This document shows positions 10,701-21,753 of a stretch of DNA of 64,000 bases, piece after piece. The stretch comes from Pleurotus djamor. Its lineage: Eukaryota > Basidiomycota > Agaricomycetes > Agaricales > Pleurotaceae. The first letter of the stretch is position 1. Each line of letters opens with the position of its first letter. Under the pieces are notes generated by a model that saw only the letters and a list, made by a program, of their open reading frames with translations, made no database searches and had not been told where the DNA came from. The DNA is taken from the NCBI GenBank assembly GCA_029747585.1, contig JAPEVF010000012.1, positions 62,001 through 126,000 of the forward strand. Direction: 5' to 3'. Both the position numbers and the translations under genes were made by a program.

Positions 10701-12118
10701 CTAATCCCGAGCCCAATAACGAGNTTTCTTCAGCTTGATGCACCACCGTTGCAGATTCCCGTTTGCAAGNAGACCAGCCTCCCAAGCGATCATNAACCNT
10801 TCNTCCCGTAANACNCGAAGGTTTTTCCCGTGCTTGCGATTGAAGGCAGCGCGTACAGCCCAGTCATTGGCATAGCATTTCTCTTCTCGAAGTAAGACAG
10901 CCCGAGCTTCTTCAGAAACGTCCTTGACAGCGTCGACGTGGAGACCTGGTGCAGCGGAAGCGAGGAACCGCATCACTTTGACGAGAGAGAGGAGGAGTGG
11001 GGTTGAGGTGTAAGTCCGAGGCGATGATGAGCCTTCGTATCGTTTAGGTCCAGACGGGATGTTTTTGTATATGCCATAGAGGGGTTCGTACTGCTCGTCC
11101 CCGCCGTCAGGAAGCATGGGTCTGATGTAGGAGTGCTCTCGGAGAAAGAAAGGAACGGCGCAAGTCACGTATTCAGGTCCGAGGAAGTCGATGTCCGGGA
11201 CGACGGTTGAGAAATAGAGCTGGGCGCGATCTCCAGGGTTCAAGGAAGCTTCGAGGTGGCGGAGAATTTTGCTGATTTGGGCGTATGGGACGACATCAAG
11301 TGAGACAAGGCACTTTCGATCCGGGAGCATGGTTTCTGCAAGGTTCATTCAGCAACACGCCAACGGAAGACGAGGTTTAGTGACATACTCTCTATATATG
11401 CTTCGGGCTGAGTTGCGGGTGTGGTGTCTCAGTCAAATCACGATCAATGTTCATACAGAGAACTCACCGCGAGTGAAGATTCCTGGGAGCTCACCATCCA
11501 CGATATAAGGCGCGCCAAGCAAGCCGGTTCTGCCTTCACTCGAATCTGCCAGTCGTAGACCTGAAGACGGTTGTACAAAAAGTCTTCTGTGCGATCCGGG
11601 GTCCTGAATTCCATATATTCTCTGAGGCAGTCCGTCATGAATTTGAGGATAGGCACGGTGATCGTGTATATCTTGATATACTGTGGGGTAGCATCCTCGT
11701 CGCCCTCTGAGGTTGAATCCACCGAAGACGCGTCGTCCGATGTTCCGATCCTCGGGGCGGGGGGAATTCGACGTTTTCGGATGGAGACAAGAGACGCATT
11801 GTATCCGTACGGCCAGTGCCCAAAAGTTGGTGTGATAACAGTCTGGAGAGCAATGAGCGCGTCCTTGGTGAGGATCTTCTTTTCTTCTTCTCGACGGACC
11901 TTCTCCTCGTCCATGAAGAGACCAGCGATGAGGATAAGCACGACGGTCAGGATGATGTACTTGGGGTAGGCGAAGACAAAGTTGAGTGTTGTGTAAGCAA
12001 TGCGAAAAGCCAGGCGGCCAGATTTCCAGAGGAAGTTGATTGAGAAATGAGCGAGCCCCAGTGCGAGGGCATCCCAGTCCATGGTGGTTGTGAGGGAAGA
12101 ATCAATTGAAGGTCGCAT
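10701..12118 (-). CDS. Single-pass membrane protein of unknown family
   Basis: I do not recognise a family. The start is the ATG at 12118 or the in-frame ATG at 12082 (MDWDALALGLAHFS). One strong membrane helix follows (YPKYIILTVVLILIAGLF), then a charged stretch (MDEEKVRREEEKK). Next is a globular part of about 130 residues with a Ser/Asp/Glu-rich insertion. After an intron near 11,450-11,340 comes a second soluble domain (ETMLPDRKCLVSLDVVPY, AQLYFSTVVPDIDFLGPEY). The C-terminus is basic (RWCIKLKK, ending YWARD). Around 11,525-11,560 the reading frame shifts with no plausible intron; coding character moves from ...RLQVYDWQIRV to GRTGLLGAPYIVDGELPG. This is a consensus error or a real lesion. 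It ends 68 bp from the E1-beta stop on the other strand. A role at the ER or other endomembrane is only a guess from topology. Confidence 0.72.
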
Positions 12119-12173
12119 CGGTCGTGGCGTCAACACTTTTTACAGTAAAGAGATACTGAGAATCACACCACAT

Positions 12174-12245
12174 GGCCGCCTGGCGAAATGGCATCGCGTC
12201 TGACTACGAATCAGGAGATTGCAGGTTCGACCCCTGCGGTGGTCA
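12174..12245 (+). tRNA. tRNA-Arg (anticodon ACG)
   Basis: A full cloverleaf can be drawn. The acceptor GGCCGCC pairs with GGTGGTC (two G-U pairs), and A73 is the discriminator. The D stem is GCGA/TCGC. The anticodon stem TCTGA/TCAGG holds loop CTACGAA. The variable loop is 5 nt, and the T arm is GCAGG-TTCGACC-CCTGC. No intron. The A box (TGGCGAAATGG) and B box (GGTTCGACCCC) are intact. A T-rich run about 30 nt downstream (near 12,275) may end Pol III transcription. A34 would be edited to inosine to read CGU, CGC and CGA. Confidence 0.93.
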
Positions 12246-12646
12246 ATACGTTTCCCCATNGCCGATCGTACTCTATTTTATTNTACGACAGCACCGATTT
12301 CACAACGCTAGCGCTCCCCCGAAGTTCATCATCAATCTTTCATACTCTTCCTGGTAGAGTCGTATTCGGATACGATTAATTGCAGCTATTTTCATAACGC
12401 TAGGCATACCGTTGTCCTTTTGTTTAGCTCTTGNTTTATTTGTTCATCGCTACTTTGGGTCTGCCACACGACCGCCCACGGCTCGCAGACAATGGTTGAC
12501 GCCGACCAGGCGCGAACCTTGGCTTGGGTCCCCCTCAGATCAGATACAACCAAACAAAGCACCTAAACGACGACGGATGTACGCCTATCATTATGAAATA
12601 GCTGTGACCTGCTCCTCCTTAGAGGAAGCTTTGAAGTGGCAAAAAG
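12246..12646. other. Spacer between the two tRNA genes
   Basis: No protein-coding frame with any family likeness and no third tRNA were found here. The short open frames are chance frames. Confidence 0.5.
12641..12645 (-). terminator. Pol III T-run terminator of tRNA-Ser
   Basis: On the minus strand TTTTT follows two bases after the tRNA-Ser acceptor stem, the normal RNA polymerase III stop signal. Confidence 0.8.
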
Positions 12647-12738
12647 CGACACCAGCAGGATTTGAACCTGCGCTGGGAAACCCAAACAGATACTACTGAA
12701 ATTCGAATCTGTCGCCTTAACCACTCGGCCATAGTGCC
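12647..12738 (-). tRNA. tRNA-Ser (anticodon CGA) with 10-nt intron
   Basis: Class II tRNA. The acceptor GGCACTA pairs with TGGTGTC, followed by discriminator G. The D arm is GCC-GAGTGGTTAA-GGC. The anticodon stem is ACAGA/TCTGT, and the variable arm is TGGG-TTT-CCCA. The T arm is GCAGG-TTCAAAT-CCTGC. The anticodon loop is 17 nt instead of 7. Taking out 10 nt (TTTCAGTAGT) after the base 3' of the anticodon gives loop TTCGAAA with anticodon CGA, the standard place for a nuclear tRNA intron. It reads UCG codons. Confidence 0.93.
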
Positions 12739-12833
12739 TTGTAACGCTTCGTACATCGGATGCCCATAACGCGCTCTGGCACCGTATTCACATCNCTCAT
12801 GATGGGACTCAGACCAACGATTACATTGCACCT

Positions 12834-15800
12834 CTACTTGTATGGTATGCCTGATGAGAGGAGTAAGCACACTCCTTCCATCAATCAGCACAAGTCTATC
12901 CAACGCACCATTTTGTAACTAAAAGAGTGCTCTAAATGAACAAGTTCAACCTGACTGACACGGGCAAAGAACTTACCCTTTGGAACTCATCATACGCCGT
13001 ACTCCTGACATTTTCATGAGCGTTCTTGATCACACTCATCATCCATTCAGCGGCTTGACGGTCATTGTAGCCGAGTGCAAAGCGTTCTCGAAGGCGTTTG
13101 ATTGTTCCCTCGCCCTTGAAGGAAGGGAGACCTGTGTCAAGCATCAGTTGCACAGTGCTGATNATTTGTTCAGCATGTGGCCGCAGCGCAAGGAAGGCTT
13201 TGACGGTCAGCTGCTGGAAAAGGTGGTAGCCTTGTGAGTATTTCCCTCCCATCAATACGACCATCTCATGGTTGAGCTTGAAGGATCCAGGCTCGAATTT
13301 AACACCCTGTAACGATAAGTGTAAGTCCAATAGCAGATATCAAAGAGAAAAGACTCACTCCCGGACGTGCTATCACGATCGGTTTGATAAGTCAGCGCAC
13401 TGGTCAAAAGAAGAATGAACATATCTATGTCAAATAGGAACCCAAAATCTACAATAACCAATGAGATGACTTGTTCGATCAGAGGCACAGAANCAAATAC
13501 CGATGTGGACGATGTGACCATCGCCGTCAATCATGATGTTTCCATTGTGTCGGTCCTTGATCTGGAGGATATAGCAAGCCACCGAATACGCAGCCATAGA
13601 CTGAATGAAGTTCAAACGCGCCCGTTGGAAGGAGACAGTGTCTTGGCCTCCGTACTTCGCCACGAAAAANGTCGAGGAGGTCATTGACCTTAGCTCTCCC
13701 CATCTCATCTCGGGAGGTGGCATTCGGGACGACGTCAATGACTCCGCACTGGACGACCGTCAAGCTCTTCCCAAAAAAAGAGGGAGATACGCAATGCTTA
13801 CCCCAGGCGCTGTTGCTGTGACTCGGTAAGGGAAGAGATACAAAGTTAANCCCAAGCTAGTATAGATGTTCTTGAACATCGCAATAACTTGGAGTGCCAG
13901 TACATCTTGCCGACAATCGTCTCCGACCTTGAAGATAGCTTGCTGCCAGACGTCGTACTCTGTCCGAGTCTCGACACCTGGACCATCGCCGTCGAGTACA
14001 GAATCCGGATCAGAATTGATGGTGATGCGTTCTTTCCTGACTTTGAATGTGGCCATGAACGGAGCCTAGGTTGACATATACTTGGTTAGATACGGAGTCA
14101 AGACTGGAGAACAGGGTACGTACTTTAGCGTGACTTTGCAGCGGCCGACCAGACTTCTTGTCGATATCTACGACTTTGCCATCAGGGTTACTAGGCAAGT
14201 ACACCCCAACTTCAACGGTGATTCGAGCCATTTCTTCATCAATCTTCGCCTGCAAACAAGATATCCTTTACAAGACACCGCTATGGGGGGCACAGAAGGC
14301 ATACCTTTTTCTCGGGCTTTGTCTTCTTGATGAATGGCTTGAGCTTGCCAGATATCGAGGTAACCTCATTGAAGAAGCCAAACTCTTTGTCGTAAAATGC
14401 CCGAGCTTCTCCGGACAATGAATCAACGACAAGAGCTGTCATCTCATCCAAAGCCGGCTTCAACGAATCTTCCTGTCAAAGGGTATCAGTAGATATCAGG
14501 GGATTCCCACCACAAAACAGGGCTAACAATTTCTGCGGCGTCATCCTTGTAGCAGTTCGCTTTCATGTTCCAAATTATTTGGTGGCAGAACAGTTGGGAG
14601 ATCTTGGCCGTTTCGAAGATGAAGCGAGCGACATATCCTGGAATAAAAGAGATGAACAATCGTCAATGTTAAAACAACGGGGTATGTACCGTAGTCGTCA
14701 TAACGCAGGGCTTGCACGACTTGGGGGACAAAGAAGAAGGTGAGTTCAACTGGATGCTGTTCCAAGACACGATGGGCGTATTGCAAGATACAAGGATCGT
14801 TGTTATATCGCTTCTCAAAGAGTGTATTAGCGATGACAGGTGGGACTGGAGCCCAAAGAAGTAGATGCTAATGAGAAATCAGTGAAAACGGAACACCGAG
14901 AGAAGTGAGTGGTTGATTAACCTTGAAGTCGCGTTGGAATCCAACCTCAAGATGATCACCCAGGAAATAAGGAAGTGCCTCAGGAGTGTCCAAAACATCC
15001 GCCGGGCTCGATCGAACCATTTTGATGACTTCTTGCCGGATAATTGGTGCTTTGAATCGATCTTGTAGATGGATAACCAAAGCAGGGTCCAGATGCCATA
15101 AAGTCCGAATGATGTTCGGCCATTGCTTGGGGAGACGTCAGTTCTAAGAAGTATGCCTGAACGTTCTGAATGATGTATACCTCCGTCAGTGTGCGTTCCG
15201 ATGACGCTGTTGGGTCTGCGGGTCTTTGAGTGTCATTGGTGGGGTTGACCCAAACAGCAAGGCGGTATATTTCATTTTCAACCAGGGCTCTCAGGGGGAG
15301 GTTTATCTCTCGGAGACGTGAAACATGATCTGAAGATTTTGAGTCAGTTTATGAACGGGTCCTTGAGAGTAGTCATCGAGACGTACTCCTGGAACTGGGC
15401 AGGCTCTGAGAAAGAGACAGACTGGAAATCGAGGTGGTCCCTCGGACAGCATCAGATTTAAGACAGGAGAGGACTTCGTTGAGAATCTTGATATCAGAGT
15501 CAAGCTGCACACGATTTGCTCCGTAGGTCCACCTATTTGCAAGATGTGAAGGAATGAAAAAAAATCTGGGACAAGCAAAATACATACTGAGGACGAACAG
15601 CAAACCAGGCGAACGCGGAATCGTAGAGACTTTGGCGAAGCAAAGACTCGCAATAAAGATCAAGATGCGAGCTCCGTAGTGTCTCAAAGCCAAAGAGAAG
15701 GAAGGAGAATCTCAGATCTCTAGCTAAAGGATGCGAACTAGTGGAGGGTTCGGTCAGATACTCTCAAGGAGGACTAAACAGACAAACCTGAGTAGGTGGC

Positions 15801-18800
15801 TTGCCCTAGCCGAACGTAGGACAAGTGTTTGGAAGATGAACATCACCGATGGCCTGCGATACTTTGCAGCTTGTAATCGACTGAACAACATCTTCAAGAC
15901 CATATGATGAGGGGTCAACTGTCGAAGGGCCTGGTTCATCCCTCTATCAATGATATCTTTGTCCGTAGGGCTATAACTAATTGGGTGGAAGAACGGATCG
16001 TCGTAACTATAGAAGGGTAAATGACGACGTAAGATTAAATCTCCTGGAACTAAACTTACTTGATGCTTCGGGAGAACATTCCTTTCTCGGCGTGAATGGA
16101 ATTAGTCCAAGCAGAGAGAATCTCCGTCATGACGGTTACTTCCATTTCGGGCTTTTCGACAATCACCCATGACCACACTTCGATACCAGACGATATTGCT
16201 GAAGGAGTAGAAACCTCGAACGGGAGGGCAACCAGGTAATGCAGAAGTGTGTGTTCGGACTACAAATGGTTCAGATGTAGTGGAGGCTGCTTCGACTAAG
16301 GCGGAACTTACTTCGGACATGGATATCAACGTTGCAGCACAACGGAAAAGCAAGCGCTTCAGATCTTGGACGGTCAAAGTACTGTTCTTGTTGCGTATTT
16401 CATCCAAGCTATGTGCCATCTTGTCCTTCAGGGCTTGGATCTCGGAAGTGGGGGCGGATTGTGGCGGCAATTTCTCAAGCTTATCGGCACCTGTAAAGAG
16501 TGGGTTGAAGTATAGCACGCTAGGCACAATGAGTAGCTGACCCTCTCTACTAGCCAGGCGTATCCCTGCAGCTTCTCCGGCAAAATAGGCCTTGCTGGCT
16601 AACTGACTGGCGAGTGCCTTGGCTCGGTCCGTCTTTAACTTGACATAGCTGGATAAAGAAGCTAGTAATTGCCTGAGGAAATATTTCACTGACTGGCAGA
16701 ACGTCAACGCTACCTAGTTGCCTCTGGATGGGACCGATAGCCTTGCCGAACTTCTCGGCCATTGTAGCACCAAGCTCAGTAGAGTCAGCTCCAGTTGTCT
16801 GACCGACGGCAAGATATTTCTGTACAACAAGTTGTGACACTGAGACAAATCAGAAAGGGAGAGGACCCACTTGAAGCGTTGATTGAAGCTCAATTGGAGC
16901 CTTGGCCAAGGCCAAATCGAACCAGGTGGTGGCATTTCGATGTAGATATGCAAGGATCTCATTTCGCACCCGATAATCATCGCTTAACTTGAGGGTTATA
17001 TCGGTCCTGTCAGAGTAGTACTCGAAGACGGGATTGTACTAATTTTGATGAGCATAGAATAACGCATCTCAATACAGACCACTAACCTCGTCCGTATATT
17101 CATTTTCACACGCCCGACGAAGCAATGTCAGAACTTCAAGGATAGCGAAGACCAAGGGCGGATCGCACATGAGGGACGGAAATGTGGTGATGAGCCTGTT
17201 GAGATACTTGGATGCGATGTCGCGAGCTTTGGAGATACGATGTGTGCTGTAGATAAGCAACGTGCGTAGCTCTGTGGATAGACACGCTGGCAAAACTTGT
17301 TCTGCTGCGAGACGGCTCAACTCGGCGATACTGTCGCGGATTACCTTTGAAAGGTCAGCTTCAAGGAGAGGGCAAAGACACCGAGACGTCGTACCTTCTC
17401 AGCAATCGATTCCATGCAAGAGTTCAGCCCTGGGGTCTTGTTGAGACTGTCATTGACGAAATACGTCCCGAGTGAGGAGGTCAAACCAGCAGTAGACCGC
17501 ATATGTTCAATGTCATGCATGGCCAGCAAAAATATGATATGGCCAGAGGATAGATAACGGACATCACTCGATCTTAGAGACAAGTGATTTGTGAGAGACG
17601 CCCGATGCTTAGCTATCACCTACGGACATAAGGTGAGTCGTAAACTTTCTCAAGAACGGTGATGACCTACCGTATTCATATATTCTTGTCGAAGGACGGA
17701 GTTATACTCTAGTTCGCTGGTGGCGGTATCTGCGGACTCCTCGAGGACAATATTCGGAGTCTTCGTTGCGATATGAGCGAGTGTCGTCTTCTGCCAATCC
17801 ATGGCCGTAACGTCTTTATCCAAGGATGTGAAGTTGAAGAGAACACAGAGGAACCACATGTTCCGGAAAAGAGCGACAAGACTCGGCGAATCGTCAGCAT
17901 TGGGTTCGAAGTCTTCATGTCGAAGAAGGGCATCAATTGGCAGTAGAAGAGACTCAAGTTGCTCGATCATGTCTTCCGTCTACAAACTGGTATCAGCACG
18001 CGACAACAATAGAGGCCCAGCGGAAAGTCTAACCTTAACTTGGGGGTTTGATATGGCTAAATTTTGGATAGCAACGCCTTTATCAGCGAACAACGACAAA
18101 AGCTCCACGAGGTATATCTGGTAGTATTCAGGACGTTGATGTAGTTCGTGGGCGAGGCGTGTTTGTGCGGCCAAAACCTATCATAGGAGTGAGACAGGGT
18201 ACATCAACAGGTCAGCGTAAATACCATGTTATTAGAGAACCGGGGGTCATCAGGATTGGCAGATCTATTGATTGAAGAAAAGACACGAATGATATCTACA
18301 AACGCGCTCTCAGGGGCTGAAAGCGCGAGGTCGACCAGATTGTATGCGATGGCAGCCTCAACGGTAGGTTCAGCGGAGCGAATACGTTGTAAGAGCATTG
18401 AAATAGTCAGGCGTGTAACCTAGAAACAGCGATTATGAGGTTGCTCGTGGATGAAAGGGCATTTGGGTTACCTCTTCGACGTTAAACTCCAATGCCAGTC
18501 TGGTTACGACAGAAATTGTGCTGATACCCACAAGTCGCTTCTCATCTTCAGAAAGTCCGCTCAGTCCAGTTTCTTCTGCATACGCTGCAGAGTGTTCTTG
18601 GAGAGAGCGGAGTGAAGAACTCATCGAAGAAGACACGCTTCCTGAGAGGTCCTTCGCCGTGGCGGCGATGTAGTTGAGAAGGGAGTACATGTTGGACATG
18701 ATAAGATCATCTCCGGGAGCAATCTGAGAAGGGGTTAAGCCCAAAAACAAAACGATCGTATGTTTGGGAGACAAACTCTAATGCAGAGGGCCATACACTT

Positions 18801-20463
18801 CGCGGCAGCAGCCAACGGAGGTGGGGCTCGGGTTTCAGAGGCAAACTTGAACTCGAAGATAGCCAAGGGGGAAGTTACGAAACGACGCAGTTGGTTTGCC
18901 ATTCTCGGGGCAATTTCCGGGAAACTGTGTCCATTTCATTAGAAGATAAGGCTGGAAGAAGGTTTTAGCTCACTTCTGGACGGCGACAGTGGTCGCCTTC
19001 AAAGCTGCTTCCTGCACGAGATTGTCGGATATGGGAGAATCCGCACTAAGCAATAGGAAAAGGTGGGAGAGTAGCACATCGTCGAATTCCCGCAATACGA
19101 CGGAGCAAATAGTGGCCAGTTTCTACACACAACCAACTGAGCAACTTGGGAACACAAAAAACGGGATAGCCACAGCTTACAAGACTTTCCGACATGGTCT
19201 CCCAAGCATAAGTATCCACGGAGGGGTCTGCGTCCATTTCTTCAATTTGGGCCAACAGGTCGGCAAAACATTGTAAGGCATAAGTGATAGTTGCCCTCAA
19301 GTTCATATCCGCTTCGTCAGAAGTGACATCAATTTCCAAAGCCGCATCATGCATCAACGAAGACCACGCTTGATTGGCCGCAGCTGCCTCGGAAGTATGG
19401 CACTGGTCTCGCGGGGGTGCTAAAACCTGCGCAAGGATAGTCCATTGCGTCTCAATGACACAGCAGACTATAAAGTATCCACTGAGAGGTCGCCCATTCG
19501 AGAGGTAGCGTGATATGAATGTTTGAATGTACTGTAGGGTCTCCGGTTCGGTGTCGCGATCTTGCACGATGAGAGTAGGAAGGTGGTTCAGCTTATCTAC
19601 AATCGTTGGTGATCGGATGCCATTGAGGTATGGGGCGAGGTTAAGCCACTGGGAAAGGGACCATGGGAATGAAGTAGAGCTTATGGCCCGGTATAGACCA
19701 TGAAGAGCGGGCGTGAGTTGGCCGATGATGTCAAGAGCTGGAGAGAGATGGGCCCATTGAATGGAATCAAGAAGAGCAAAACAGATACTTACCATCCGAA
19801 GACTCAATCCTCCGGGCCACTTCAGTCAGGAACGCAGATANTGCCTTAGTAGTATCCTCGCGATACTCGGGGAACACATTGGAAACCTTGAGCAGAGCAG
19901 AAATCGTCGAGCAAGTAAGTTGGTCAGGNAGTGACCAGCCTGAAATACACCGTCAGCCAAAGTAGGACGATATCCGGTTAAAGCAAGCTCACTATCCCAA
20001 GACAAGCATTTGTCGAAGTCGATGAAGGGGATGTCTGCCAATATTTCGATCAAAGCTGGGAAGAGCGTCACTATGTTCGTCTTCAAGTATTCATTCGAAA
20101 AGTTCGCTACNAGNTCNCCNAANGCTATATTGCAATGAACNCTNGACACTGGCTNTNGCGNNNGTCAGANNGNNCGAACGATACGGAGGNAGAACGAACG
20201 CACCATATACACCCTAGGCTGAGCCGGGGTTTCGTCTTCATCTTCAGTCACATCCTCTACTTGCTCCTCCAGCGCTGATTTATCTCGAGTCAGGACTTTG
20301 GATGTAATAAGCCTTTGGGCATGAAGAATGTCTTCGTCGCACTTTGGGTCGATAGCAGCGATGTCGGTGAGGATGCGTTGGTGTATTTTGAGTTCTAAGC
20401 TACACAATTTCACTTTTGAGGCTTTCAAGTCCNCANCAAAAATGGCGACACTCACAAGTCCAT
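12834..20463 (-). CDS. STT4: Phosphatidylinositol 4-kinase STT4 (PI4K type III alpha)
   Basis: The start is the ATG at 20463: exon 1 is only ATGGACTT and joins to give [18 protein letters not shown], the family's start. A long alpha-helical solenoid (about 1,300 residues) covers 20.4-14.9 kb. Then come the lipid-kinase-unique and PH-like regions. The kinase domain has [20 protein letters not shown] (nucleotide loop), [14 protein letters not shown] (catalytic loop, D-R-H-x-x-N) and, across an intron, [10 protein letters not shown] (DFG). The C-terminus is restored only with a 10-nt exon (12918-12909) and a 17-nt last coding exon (12850-12834), giving FQRLQNGIPYK-stop. STT4 makes PI4P at the plasma membrane for wall integrity, actin and lipid transport. 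There are dozens of introns. Ns at 20.1-20.2 kb blur one N-terminal exon. Confidence 0.95.
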
Positions 20464-20625
20464 GTCGTCGAGGTTGGATGGAACGACGCGCCAGGAANCT
20501 GGACCAATTGCAATGACGAGCGCTGTTTGTCACGAACTTGGCCACATAACAACGCGTNAGACTCCGCGACACCATTTCAGGTTCGCCNCACTTTTACTTC
20601 CCTTCATCAACNATCGAATCCAANC

Positions 20626-21611
20626 ATGGTGACNGCCACTGGGAGCTTCACGCATACCNACGTACTCACTNTATNTATNTAGGCTCGAAACGCCGCGAAG
20701 GCACCAACTACGACTACCCGAAGAACGGTCCCTGTACGGTTCACGGACGCGGCGGACAATAAGACAGCGACGCGTCGCGGTGCGGACAATGAAGACGAGT
20801 ACGTGGAAATGAATCTCTATGGATNATAGTACTACTGTTGCTGACGAGTCGAAGTCTCCAAGATCTCATGAGTGCCCTGAGTAAGGNCGACACNNGCGGG
20901 TTGTGATATNTGAANNTNACATCGTTGGTNAGAGTCAACCACCAANAATANNAAAGCTCAGCCGAGTGTNTTNGGGAANGAAAAGGAACAGATATTCAAC
21001 GANGCGAGGCGAAAAGCNAGNGAAGCNACNAAGTCNGGNTTAGCNCAGATGTATGCGCCTTCAATCNNGNCATNNCAACNACNTANACTGACNNGTGGTC
21101 NTAGGGACGCGATGAAACANCANNTAGATCAGCTAGAAAAGCANGAGGTCAGCTTNGTCNCAGGAGATGNCAGAGGTNAAATCCCTTTGGGAAGCCCACG
21201 CGGTAAATACACGAAACGTTNTCCCAGGCAGNGGNGATGATGAACGTNCATTTCCAGGCGTCAATACAATTGTTGCTCGACAATTATNCTTCAACNTCTN
21301 ANGANCTNTTCGCAAGACGTCAAGAGGAGACGAANGAAGGAGCGAACACTTGTGAGNTCCTACGCCNTCANCAGACANTNCTNGACTAAACGAGATNATC
21401 AGTGCGTCGTCATATGGANGAGAGAGAAGCATCGCTGAAAACGTTCCTCAAACATGCAAATACGCACCTTGAGCGGGGTAGGGAGAACCAGAAGGCAAGC
21501 TCCACATAACGCCTATAACACCGAGAANCTCACAGTTGCCGTATCTGAATTCAGGTTGCGAATGACGCGCGGGCGTTGATCAAGAACTACAAAGCATTAT
21601 TACACGTCTGA
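20626..21611 (+). CDS. Hypothetical basic/coiled-coil protein in N-rich sequence
   Basis: I do not recognise a family. The likely start is ATG at 20626 (MVTATGSFTHT). After an early intron comes a basic low-complexity segment (AARNAAKAPTTTTRRTVPVR). Third-codon-position Ns then mark a clear coding run: KEQIFNEARRKA, LAQMYAPSI, GRRDAMK followed by DQLEK, and IPLGSPRGKYTKR. After another intron near 21,228-21,263 the text is VNTIVARQL and ARRQEET, then REASLKTFLKHANTHLERGR. The last exon reads VANDARALIKNYKALLHV-stop. The Lys/Glu/Gln/Leu periodicity suggests coiled coils. Heavy Ns stop me from fixing exon borders. Its start is 162 bp from the STT4 start, head to head. A cytoskeletal or kinetochore-type coiled-coil role is possible but not shown. 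Confidence 0.55.
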
Positions 21612-21753
21612 ANTGCTGAACGTTGNACGTNTNGACGACTCAGAGATACTGATGAGAGCTCNNTGACNATANTGATAACTTATTATTGTATTGTATGTTA
21701 CACTGTGTGTTCTACTGGAATAGTGGGATGTACCTTAGACTATGAACGGAAAA

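Noticed and set aside
12619..12903. STT4 frame continuing through the tRNA-Ser gene
   Set aside because: It would put a protein tail on a tRNA gene. Two introns give the normal N-G-I-P-Y end instead.
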